29,239 nt of DNA, taken from positions 1-29,239 of the forward strand of contig CAYHZL010000020.1 in assembly GCA_964361075.1 (NCBI GenBank), written 5' to 3'. The stretch's first letter is position 1. Each line of letters opens with the position of its first letter. Of this stretch, positions 8,210 through 15,991 are shown piece after piece. The notes beneath the pieces were generated by a model. That model saw only the letters and a list, made by a program, of their open reading frames with translations. It did no database searches and was not told where the DNA came from. The position numbers and the translations under genes were made by a program. The stretch is from CAYHZL01 sp964361075 (GTDB taxonomy: Bacteria; Bacteroidota; Ignavibacteria; UBA10030; UBA8401).

Positions 8210-11200
8210 TAATTTGCACGCACTTTGTTTTCGTTGAAGCGCACCGATACTAATTTCGAAATACCTTGCTCTTCCATTGTTACGCCATACATTGCGTTCG
8301 CCGCTTCCATTGTTCGCTTGTTATGCGTAACGACAATGAACTGCGTGTTGTCGCTAAACTTTCTAATGATGCGCGAGAAACGATCGATGTTCGAATCATC
8401 GAGCGGTGCATCAACTTCATCGAGAATACAGAAAGGACTCGGCTTCACAAGATAGATTGCAAACAACAGCGCAATTGCCGTCAATGTTTTTTCTCCGCCG
8501 GAAAGTAAATCAATCGAAGTCGGACGTTTGCCGCGCGGCTTTGCTGTAATTTCGATACGCGCTTCGAGCGGATCTTCCACTCCTTCTTCTAAACGCAAGT
8601 CGCAGTCATCGCCTTCATCAAACAATCCCTTAAATGTTGTGATGAAGTGTCCGCGAATTTTTTCGAAGGTTTCCACAAATTCCCGCTGCGCCGTCGCATT
8701 AATTTCTTCGATGGTCTGCACCAAAGTTTTTTCCGATTCAATCAGGTCGTCGCGTTGTGCGGTGATAAATTCCAACCGTTCTTTTTCTGTTTTATATTCG
8801 TCGAACGCGGCGAAGTTCACAGCACCGAGCGAACGAATTTTTTCTTTCATCTGGCGCACTTCTTCGTGCACTGTTTCAATATCAAATGTGTCATCCACGG
8901 AGTATTCGCGTAAGCTTAGTTCAAATTCCAATTCTTCTTTTGCACGCAGTACAAGATTTTGCGCCTTCATCGTCAATTCGGAAATTTTCATTTCCAACTC
9001 GTGCGATACACTGAGTGATGATTCGTGCAAACGTCGCTCGTCTTTAATTTTCAATTCAATGCTATGCATGTCGTTGCGCTTTACATTGAATTCAGTTTCA
9101 ACAACTTTTTTCCGCTCAACAATTTTTTTCAATTCAACGGTCAGCGAGGAAAGCTCATGTTCATTCTCAGTTAATTCCATCAGCAGTTTTCGGATATCAG
9201 TGTTTGCTTGCGCAATATCCACATCGCGTTGCTGCAATGTTGTGTGAATATTTTTGATTGTTGCAACCGTATATTCCAATTCGCGCGTAAAATTTTTCTC
9301 GTCATTTTCCAATTGCAACAATGTTACATGCGCTTCGTTCGCCACTTTCGAATACTGTTCCCACAGCGCTTCCATCGTTTCCAATTCGCTCACTGCAGCA
9401 CCCGATCGCTGCTCTGCAACAGATTTTTTTTCTTCCAATGCAGCAATTGCCGGCTGAAGTTCGCCGATTTCTTTTTTCAAACCAAGCGATTCTTCATGTA
9501 AGCGCACGCGTTCAGTGGCATTGCGTTGAATCGTTTCTTCGATGCGCTTTTTCTCGTACTCAATCTGCGCAATACGCATTTCAACGCCGGTCATTTTTTG
9601 TTCGACTGCCTTCGCCTGCTCGTGCAGCAATTTCACATCAGCAGTTTTTAGCGAATGTTCTTTCTCCGAAAGTTCTTTCCGAATGGCAGAGAGCTGGCGT
9701 TCGTATTCTGCAATTTCTTTTTCCAATTCAGCAATTTGCGTTTTCTTCCCGATCATGCCGCCATCTTCGGTGCGCAAACTTCCGCCTTTTAAAATGCCTT
9801 CACTGGTAACAAACTCGCCGTCAATGGTAATACACTTTAAAGATGTGTGTGTGCTCATCAATGTGTTGGCACTCTCAACATCGTTCACCAGCGCCGTGTT
9901 TGAAAAAAGAAAATCGCACAGCGCAGCATACTGTTCATCACATTGCACAACATCGCGCGCCCAGCCAACAACTCCTGCACCTTGCAACGAACTTTTGTGA
10001 TTCGCCGAAAGCGGCAGTTTATCCAAACAAATAAATGTCGCTCTTCCTTTTTTATTTTTTTTCAGAAACGCAATACCGCGATATGCTTCTTCAAGATTGT
10101 TGACGACGATATAACTCGCTAATTCACCCAACGCAGATTCGATGGCAATGCGGTATTCGGCTTTTGTTGAAAGTGCATCTGCAATTGTTGTCTGCACATT
10201 GCTCTTCCATTCATCGCTCGTGATGAGAAATTTTGCACCTTCCGAAAAACCATCATAGCTTTCAACAAGACTTTTCAGAAAATCCAATCGCGAGCGGCGG
10301 CGTTCCAACTGCGTCCGTGCTTCAAATTCATTATGCTTCAGCGATTCAATATCCTGACGCAACGCAGCGATGTAGTTCTCCTGATTTTGTGCGCGCGTTT
10401 CCGCTTCAATAAATTGTTTACGCAATTCTTTATCTTCAGCACTTAACCGCGCAACCGCTTCTGTATTTTCTTTTACTTGCTCAGCGCACGCGTCGCTCTC
10501 TTCGGATGAAAACTCAATTCGACCATGAATATTTTCCAAACGTGTTTTTGCGCGTTCGTATGTCTGACGCTTCGTAGAAATTTCCTGCAGTAATGCAATC
10601 ACAGATTCTTGATGCATTTTTACTTCTTCCGTCTTCGCATCAAGCTGCACAGTGAACGCATCAAGTTCTTCTTTTTTATTGGCATACTGAAGCGTTGCAT
10701 CATGCACTTTTTTATTTGTTTCTTCGATGAGAGCTTTCACTTCATTCGCGCGAACTTCAAGCTCGCTGTGCTGCTGACGTAAATCAACTTTATCTTTTTC
10801 GTACCGCTCAATCGCCTCGTGCTGTGCCTTGCTTCGCTCTGTTGCCTTCACGCGCTGCTGCTGTGCAATATTAATTTTTTGCTGCTGCTCGTTTAATTCA
10901 ATTTGCGCATCGCTTAATTCTTGTTCAAGATAGCCAATCTTATCGCGGAATAAATCCAACTGCTTCTCTTCATTCGAAAGTGTATTGTTGATACGATTTT
11001 TTTCATCGCGCGCCGTTACTAATTTTTCCTGCAACGGACCAATCATTTCCGTAAGATGTGCATACTCATGTTCGAATAAATCAAGTTCCAACGTACGAAG
11101 CTGCCCTGTCAACACATTGTACTGTTCCGCTTTATTTGCCTGACGCTCGAGCGAATTCACCGCCTTCTGCACTTCTTTAATAATGTCGCTCACGCGATTT

Positions 11201-11763
11201 AAATCTAATTGAACGGAATCGAGTCTGCGGTACGCTTCTTTCCTTCGATGTTTATATTTCGTAACACCCGCAGCTTCTTCAAACAAACGGCGACGTTCAT
11301 CAGCTTTCTCGCTCAAAATTGTTTCGACCATCTTCAACTCTATCACGGAGTACGCATCCGAACCCATACCTGTATCCATGAATAAATCTTTGATATCTTT
11401 TAAGCGGCACAATGTTTTATTTAAATAATATTCGCTTTCGCCGGAACGGTACACTCTCCGTGTGATGGTTACTTCGGAATATTCACTCGGAAGAATTCCT
11501 TTTGTATTTTCAATCGTGAGTGACACATCAGCCATGCCAAGCGGCTTGCGGCCTTTAGTTCCGTTGAAAATAACATCTTCCATTTTATCACTGCGAAGCG
11601 TGCTCGGTTTTTGTTCGCCAAGCGCCCAACGAATTGCGTCCACAACATTTGTTTTACCGCAGCCGTTCGGTCCGACAATAGCCGTAATGCCGGCATCAAA
11701 GGAGAGATGCACTTTGTTGGCAAACGATTTAAAACCTACTATTTCTAAACGCGATAAATACAT
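8209..11763 (-). CDS. smc: Chromosome segregation protein SMC
   Basis: SMC is the ATPase arm of bacterial condensin, which compacts and separates replicated chromosomes. The 1184-residue protein has the full layout: Walker A GPNGCGKTNVVDA (residues 31-43), a long coiled coil (about 170-500), a hinge (about 500-660, with YDGFSEGAKFL), a second coiled coil (about 680-1020), the ABC signature LSGGEKTL near residue 1085, and Walker B FCILDEVDAPLDD. The ATG at 11761-11763 gives the standard N-terminus MYLSRLEIVGFKSFANK. It heads the smc, HAD, ICMT, lpxB, DUF374 run. scpA and scpB are not in the window. Confidence 0.97.
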   Translation of the reverse strand: MYLSRLEIVGFKSFANKVHLSFDAGITAIVGPNGCGKTNVVDAIRWALGEQKPSTLRSDKMEDVIFNGTKGRKPLGMADVSLTIENTKGILPSEYSEVTITRRVYRSGESEYYLNKTLCRLKDIKDLFMDTGMGSDAYSVIELKMVETILSEKADERRRLFEEAAGVTKYKHRRKEAYRRLDSVQLDLNRVSDIIKEVQKAVNSLERQANKAEQYNVLTGQLRTLELDLFEHEYAHLTEMIGPLQEKLVTARDEKNRINNTLSNEEKQLDLFRDKIGYLEQELSDAQIELNEQQQKINIAQQQRVKATERSKAQHEAIERYEKDKVDLRQQHSELEVRANEVKALIEETNKKVHDATLQYANKKEELDAFTVQLDAKTEEVKMHQESVIALLQEISTKRQTYERAKTRLENIHGRIEFSSEESDACAEQVKENTEAVARLSAEDKELRKQFIEAETRAQNQENYIAALRQDIESLKHNEFEARTQLERRRSRLDFLKSLVESYDGFSEGAKFLITSDEWKSNVQTTIADALSTKAEYRIAIESALGELASYIVVNNLEEAYRGIAFLKKNKKGRATFICLDKLPLSANHKSSLQGAGVVGWARDVVQCDEQYAALCDFLFSNTALVNDVESANTLMSTHTSLKCITIDGEFVTSEGILKGGSLRTEDGGMIGKKTQIAELEKEIAEYERQLSAIRKELSEKEHSLKTADVKLLHEQAKAVEQKMTGVEMRIAQIEYEKKRIEETIQRNATERVRLHEESLGLKKEIGELQPAIAALEEKKSVAEQRSGAAVSELETMEALWEQYSKVANEAHVTLLQLENDEKNFTRELEYTVATIKNIHTTLQQRDVDIAQANTDIRKLLMELTENEHELSSLTVELKKIVERKKVVETEFNVKRNDMHSIELKIKDERRLHESSLSVSHELEMKISELTMKAQNLVLRAKEELEFELSLREYSVDDTFDIETVHEEVRQMKEKIRSLGAVNFAAFDEYKTEKERLEFITAQRDDLIESEKTLVQTIEEINATAQREFVETFEKIRGHFITTFKGLFDEGDDCDLRLEEGVEDPLEARIEITAKPRGKRPTSIDLLSGGEKTLTAIALLFAIYLVKPSPFCILDEVDAPLDDSNIDRFSRIIRKFSDNTQFIVVTHNKRTMEAANAMYGVTMEEQGISKLVSVRFNENKVRAN

Positions 11764-11777
11764 TTACTGTGAATAAC

Positions 11778-11908
11778 TGATGTTACGCAAGGACATAAGA
11801 TGGAGTCCACCTTGCATAAAAAAAAATGTGAAACCGTGTAATGTTCATTTCATTTGTTAAGTAGGTGGACTCCATCTGTTTAACTTTTTCTATGTTTGCG
11901 TAACATCA
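11778..11908. repeat. 131-bp inverted-repeat element between the GH2-like gene and smc
   Basis: There are two nested pairs of perfect inverted repeats. The outer pair is TGATGTTACGCAA at 11778-11790 against its complement at 11896-11908. The inner pair is AGATGGAGTCCACCT at 11798-11812 against its complement at 11863-11877. The sequence between the outer and inner arms differs in length on the two sides. This occupies nearly the whole 153-nt gap, so it forms the 3' end of the GH2-like transcript, the smc leader, or both. Confidence 0.8.
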
Positions 11909-11916
11909 ATGAATAA

Positions 11917-14574
11917 TTAATTGTGATACGCCGGTACAATAGCATTGAAGAAAAAATCGAGGTACGCCGCAACGGCATACGCGTGATTAAAATACCAAAA
12001 CACCCCTACGCCAACACTCAGCACTACAACGGAAACACTGACATACACTCTGAGCAGGCTCACATCATAAATAACGGAAACGCCTTTCAGTGTCCGAAAA
12101 AAAATCCACACCATCACTGCACACACAAGCGCAAGCACAGGAATTACGTATGAACTATTTTCCATGACGCGATACAAAATCATTCCTAGCGGAATAAAAA
12201 AAACAACCGGCAATGCCGACCACACCGCAATGGAATAGGAATGAAACGCACTTACCTTAGAACGCACGGTGAACGCAAAAAACTGCACTGCAATTGTAGT
12301 AACTAACAACAACACCAACGCAACAACAGAACAATACAAAATGCTGAGCAATGGATTCCATGCGATGCGAATAAAAAACATTTTCCATGTATCGGACGAT
12401 ACGAGATACGAGAGCGCATAATCAAACAATACATTCATGCGATAATGATACACAATACTTGACAGTACAATGGAAAGTGTTATTGCAACAATCACCACGA
12501 TAATTGCCGTATGCAATGATGATAAGATTCTGCGATCACGAATATCTGCGAAAAAATTATATGGTCTGAATAATGAACGGTCAACACTTTCACGGAAACG
12601 GCGGTTGCTGTTAAGCAGCCATGCAAAGACAATTAAAATAAAAAGTCCGATCAACACATACGCAATCGGCGATGAATGTGAACTTGCACCAAGAGGAAGC
12701 GCTGTTGTTTTTTCTCCGAGAAAAAGAGAGCGAACAATGTCATACGAAACTTTTTTCTCACGATTCAATTCGATGATACCGCTTGTTGCAATGTCAGGTG
12801 ATTGCGACTTGACCGATAAGATAGGACGATCACCACGCCAATCAGCAAACGCCCACACAACGCTACCGGCAATACCGATTTCTTTTATTGCATTAATACG
12901 TCTCAATAAAAATTGCGCCTGCGCTTCTTGCGACATCGGATCGCTGTATCCATTGCGATTACCTATTTCAATTTCTTTTCCGAATCGTCCGACGAGCACC
13001 GGCTGATTTGGATGCGCTTCTTTCCAATCTTGCAATGTTGATTTGAATTGTTTTATGTCGGCAGTATTTATTGCTATCGCCGCAATATCAACAATGTTTG
13101 ATTGATCAATATCGGTTTCTAAACGAGTAACATAGTACGTCAGTCGATTGTCCAACACACGCGCCACACGCTGTAACTGAGCGATGATCGATTTTTCCGG
13201 TTCGTCTGATTGCTGCAATCCTTCGCCAAAACCCCACGCAATAATGCTCGGCTGATTTTTATCGCGCTGAATCATTTCACGCAAATAATTTTCTGTTAAC
13301 GCACGGTAACTTTCTTCGGCAAGAATTTTTTGCGGAACTTCGTACAAAGGAATTTCTTCCAACACTAAAACACCATACTGATTGCACAATTCAATAACAA
13401 AGGGATGCGGCGGATGAAACGCGATACGAATTGCATTCGCTCCAAGATTTTTGATGAGTGCAATATCTTTTTCCATCTCTTCGTACGTCGGCGAGCCGCC
13501 ATGTTTGTACGAATCTTCCATCCACGCTACAGCACGAATCGTCAGCGGCACACCATTAAATAATAATTTATCTTTTTCTTTTGCAAGCGTGCGTATACCG
13601 GTCGTTGTTGTATATTCATCAACAAGAAAAATATTTTTCGCGTCATTTTTTTGAAGTGAAACTTTTACCGTGTACAATTCGGGTGTTTCCGGACTCCACA
13701 TTGTAATGCCGGAAATTGTAACAAAAATATTTGTGGTTACATCTTTATTCGGCTCCGGCGTTACAATTGGAAGAATGGTTTTCCCCACAACGGCGCCGGA
13801 TTTTTTTTCTATCACTTCAACAGCATACACAAAACTAATTGTTGGAAGCACCGGAACTTCTTTTGCAAAAAGAGTTGTGCGAACTGCAAGCTGCACTCCT
13901 TTCGGATCGATACTTTCCGTCGTTACGGATACATTATCAATCCACACACGCGGAGTTGCCACAAGAAAAATATCACGCAAGATACCGCCATAATTTTTCC
14001 AACCGCCTATTTGCTGTCGCAACGGCAGTGTGCTCTTTGCATCGAGCGTGTTATCCGTAACAACACGAATGACATTTTCTTTTCCGACCTGCAGCGTATT
14101 TTCGGGAATAGTGAGAGAGAATGATGTATATCCACCTTCATGCTTACCAATAAAAACATCATTGATGTAAATTTCTGCACTGTAGTTTATTCCGTACGCA
14201 ACAAATTTGAAACTACTTCGCGTGAGCAATTCAGATTCAACTAAAAACTTCCGCAAGAAAATAACTTTCCCAACGCCGGTATACGATGAAGGGACAGAAA
14301 CTTGACGCCACATTTTTCCATCATCCAACGAACATTCCCATCTGCCCGCTAAATCTATAATAGTTCTCGTTGAAGATGCATAATACAACACGGACGGACG
14401 CGAGGGCAAACCGTTTTCAAAAAAGAGTTGTTGTGCCGGCAGAAAAAATGAAAATAAAGCGAGAAGGTGAGCAATATGTAGCAATCGGAAAACAGAGTTA
14501 CGCAACGAAAGGCTCAAAATTGTGATAGAATTCGTATGTTTTTTGAAAATTGACTCTTGCCCATGCAAAATCAA
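11917..14574 (-). CDS. GH2-like exported protein with Yip1-like C-terminal membrane domain, probably catalytically inactive
   Basis: Numbering is from the TTG at 14574 (885 residues). A signal-like segment (RLLHIAHLLALFSFFLPAQQ, about residues 31-50) precedes a GH2 sugar-binding jelly roll (DLAGRWECSLDDG, YINDVFIGKHEGGYTSF), an Ig-like domain, and a TIM barrel (NAIRIAFHPPHP, VLVLEEIPLYEVP). The acid/base Glu451 is present in IIAWGFGEG, with Gly replacing the usual Asn. At the nucleophile site (PVLVGRFG, usually SEYG) Arg530 replaces Glu, so hydrolysis is doubtful. A membrane helix near 640 and five more helices (about 690-885) resemble Yip1-family domains. A sugar-sensing or binding role is inference. 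No ATG lies near the start. TTG codons at 14574, 14568 or further in are candidates, one of which would put M-R-N-S-V-F-R directly before the signal core. Confidence 0.72.
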   Translation of the reverse strand: MILHGQESIFKKHTNSITILSLSLRNSVFRLLHIAHLLALFSFFLPAQQLFFENGLPSRPSVLYYASSTRTIIDLAGRWECSLDDGKMWRQVSVPSSYTGVGKVIFLRKFLVESELLTRSSFKFVAYGINYSAEIYINDVFIGKHEGGYTSFSLTIPENTLQVGKENVIRVVTDNTLDAKSTLPLRQQIGGWKNYGGILRDIFLVATPRVWIDNVSVTTESIDPKGVQLAVRTTLFAKEVPVLPTISFVYAVEVIEKKSGAVVGKTILPIVTPEPNKDVTTNIFVTISGITMWSPETPELYTVKVSLQKNDAKNIFLVDEYTTTTGIRTLAKEKDKLLFNGVPLTIRAVAWMEDSYKHGGSPTYEEMEKDIALIKNLGANAIRIAFHPPHPFVIELCNQYGVLVLEEIPLYEVPQKILAEESYRALTENYLREMIQRDKNQPSIIAWGFGEGLQQSDEPEKSIIAQLQRVARVLDNRLTYYVTRLETDIDQSNIVDIAAIAINTADIKQFKSTLQDWKEAHPNQPVLVGRFGKEIEIGNRNGYSDPMSQEAQAQFLLRRINAIKEIGIAGSVVWAFADWRGDRPILSVKSQSPDIATSGIIELNREKKVSYDIVRSLFLGEKTTALPLGASSHSSPIAYVLIGLFILIVFAWLLNSNRRFRESVDRSLFRPYNFFADIRDRRILSSLHTAIIVVIVAITLSIVLSSIVYHYRMNVLFDYALSYLVSSDTWKMFFIRIAWNPLLSILYCSVVALVLLLVTTIAVQFFAFTVRSKVSAFHSYSIAVWSALPVVFFIPLGMILYRVMENSSYVIPVLALVCAVMVWIFFRTLKGVSVIYDVSLLRVYVSVSVVVLSVGVGVFWYFNHAYAVAAYLDFFFNAIVPAYHN

Positions 14575-14576
14575 TA

Positions 14577-14608
14577 CAAATATACATCACGAACGTCCGA
14601 AAAGCAAA
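14577..14608 (-). promoter_or_regulatory. Bacteroidota-type promoter before the GH2-like gene
   Basis: On the minus strand TTTG (14605-14608) is followed after 20 nt by TATATTTG (14577-14584). This matches the known Bacteroidota pattern of a -33 TTG-type box and a -7 TAnnTTTG box. Transcription would begin a few nt downstream, almost at the TTG start codons, so the mRNA would be leaderless or nearly so. Confidence 0.5.
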
Positions 14609-14610
14609 GT

Positions 14611-14658
14611 TAAAATAATAATGCCTTATCACTGCATATAAAGCAATGATAAGGCATT
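14611..14658 (-). terminator. Probable terminator of the tpiA transcript
   Basis: A 12-bp perfect stem (AATGCCTTATCA at 14620-14631, complement at 14647-14658) is extended by an inner TGC/GCA pair. It is followed on the minus strand by the T-rich ATTATTTTA. It lies 150 nt past the tpiA stop and just upstream of the promoter of the next gene, the right place to separate two transcription units. Confidence 0.6.
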
Positions 14659-14681
14659 TGACGTACTATAAACTATTATTA

Positions 14682-14809
14682 GGGCGGTTCTATAAATTGA
14701 AAAAAAAATTTCTCGCAAAGACGCGAAGCCGCAAAATGTTTATTATTATTTGTTTTCTTTGTGCCTTTGTGTCTTCGTGGCGAAAAAAACTTAATTTTTG
14801 GAATCGCCC
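14682..14809. repeat. 128-bp inverted-repeat element after tpiA
   Basis: The ends are GGGCGGTTC (14682-14690) and GAATCGCCC (14801-14809), inverted copies with one mismatch. Matching continues inward through A/T-rich stretches to CGCAAAGACGCGAAG (14714-14728) and its diverged inverted partner around 14765-14782. The element begins 1 nt after the tpiA stop. The core resembles the 'cgcaaagacgc' dispersed repeats found in many environmental genomes. No coding capacity. Confidence 0.75.
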
Positions 14810-14810
14810 A

Positions 14811-15560
14811 TTATACGGCTTGGATAATCGCTGCAAACGCATCCGTTTTTAAGCAGGCACCGCCAACTAACGCGCCATCTATATCAGCTTGAGAAAGAAG
14901 TTCTTTTGCATTTTCCGGTTTCACGCTTCCGCCATATTGAACTGCAACACGTTCCGCAACATTCCATGAATACAATTGTGAAATAAGTTTGCGAATCAGT
15001 TGATGCACTTCAACTGCCTGCTGGGTAGTTGCAGTCTTTCCTGTGCCGATTGCCCACACAGGTTCATAAGCAATAATTGTTTTTTCGACTTCAGCAGAAG
15101 TGAGTCCGGCAAGCACACCTTTTATTTGTACAGTAATAACTTGATCGGTGATATTTTGTTCGCGCTCTTCTAATGTTTCGCCAACACAAATAATCGGCAG
15201 TAATCCGGCGGCTAAAACTTTTTTTGCTTTTTGGTTAATCAGATCATTTGTTTCTTTGAAATACTGACGGCGTTCCGAATGTCCGACAATAACATATTCG
15301 CAGCCGATTGCTTTCAACATTGAAATAGAAATTTCACCGGTATATGCGCCGTCGTTATTTACAGAAACATCCTGCGCGCCAAGTTTAAGAGAAGAACCTT
15401 TCACTACTTGTTGAACAACTGCCAACGAGGTGTACGGCGGACACACAATGACTGTCGTTTGTCCAGAAAAATTTTTCTGTTTTAGTTCATTGACAAGTTG
15501 AATAGACTCGTCAACTGTTTTATTCATTTTCCAATTGCCTGCTACAATTTTTGTTCTCAT
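14811..15560 (-). CDS. tpiA: Triose-phosphate isomerase TpiA
   Basis: TpiA interconverts dihydroxyacetone phosphate and glyceraldehyde 3-phosphate. The 249-residue protein has NWKMNKT near the N-terminus (catalytic Lys11), VIVGHSERRQYF (catalytic His), IIAYEPVWAIGTGKTAT (catalytic Glu) and VQYGGSVKPEN/GALVGGACL for phosphate binding. The ATG at 15558-15560 gives the standard MRTKIVAGNWKMN. A longer frame to 15638 reads into the adjacent inverted repeat and is rejected. No Shine-Dalgarno precedes it: the leader is made of the terminal repeat of the IVP unit, which ends 9 nt upstream. Confidence 0.96.
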   Translation of the reverse strand: MRTKIVAGNWKMNKTVDESIQLVNELKQKNFSGQTTVIVCPPYTSLAVVQQVVKGSSLKLGAQDVSVNNDGAYTGEISISMLKAIGCEYVIVGHSERRQYFKETNDLINQKAKKVLAAGLLPIICVGETLEEREQNITDQVITVQIKGVLAGLTSAEVEKTIIAYEPVWAIGTGKTATTQQAVEVHQLIRKLISQLYSWNVAERVAVQYGGSVKPENAKELLSQADIDGALVGGACLKTDAFAAIIQAV

Positions 15561-15568
15561 AAGTAGTT

Positions 15569-15991
15569 TAGTAGTGAAGTCGTTAAGTATTGAAGTATCG
15601 TTATCTGTAAGTTTTTTGCAAACTATAAAGCATCGCAATTATTTCATTACTTTTAGCAAACAAATTTTTGTACGTTTTTTCATCAATATATTTATTTTTC
15701 AATGCAACATCCGAACAACCTATACATTCAAAAGCAGAACGTAGTGAGTAACCTAAAAATCGAACAAACTCTTTATCTGAAGAATTTCCTGCACCTTCGG
15801 ATATATTAAGAGCAATAGAATCACACGCTCTTTTGAATTGAGAACTCAAAACATACAATTCATCTTTAGGAAATTTTTGACAGACCTCTCGCACTATTAC
15901 GGTAAAATCGAGAGATTTCTGATAAACAATTAAATCTTGAAATTTGTGCATAATGACTCCACGACTTCATTACTCAACAACTTCACGACTA
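15569..15991. mobile_element. IVP unit 1: four-helix-bundle gene between 28-nt inverted repeats
   Basis: The left repeat 15569-15596 and right repeat 15964-15991 are inverted copies, matching at 24 of 28 positions (shared core GTGAAGTYGTTRAGTA). Between them lies only the IVP gene: its stop is 4 nt from one repeat and its ATG 12 nt from the other. The outer three bases of the right repeat, TAG on the minus strand, are the stop codon of gatB, and the left repeat lies 8 nt before the tpiA ATG. The unit is 423 bp. That it is mobile is inferred from this layout and from the second unit at 22409-22858. Confidence 0.6.
15601..15951 (-). CDS. Four-helix-bundle protein, 23S rRNA intervening-sequence (IVP/S23) family
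   Basis: A 116-residue protein with the family N-terminus HKFQDLIVYQKSLDF, then LSSQFKRACDSIALNISEGAG and KEFVRFLGYSLRSAFE. These match the IVP/S23 four-helix bundle first known from insertions in 23S rRNA and related in fold to the accessory Avd proteins of diversity-generating retroelements. The biochemical role is unknown. It may bind nucleic acid through its basic surface, which is inference. It is intact, points the same way as gatB and tpiA, and starts at an ATG (15949-15951) with no clear Shine-Dalgarno. It is not inside an rRNA gene here. Confidence 0.88.
   Translation of the reverse strand: MHKFQDLIVYQKSLDFTVIVREVCQKFPKDELYVLSSQFKRACDSIALNISEGAGNSSDKEFVRFLGYSLRSAFECIGCSDVALKNKYIDEKTYKNLFAKSNEIIAMLYSLQKTYR

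Noticed and set aside
8528..9247. Plus-strand open frame of about 239 codons opposite smc
   Set aside because: It is low-complexity Ser/Phe-rich, the antisense shadow of coiled-coil codons, and smc is certain on the other strand.
12470..13006. Plus-strand open frame of about 178 codons opposite the GH2-like gene
   Set aside because: It is an antisense shadow without recognisable domains.
15561..15638. N-terminal extension of tpiA by 26 codons
   Set aside because: It runs through the IVP terminal repeat and into the IVP gene. The conserved TpiA N-terminus begins at 15560.
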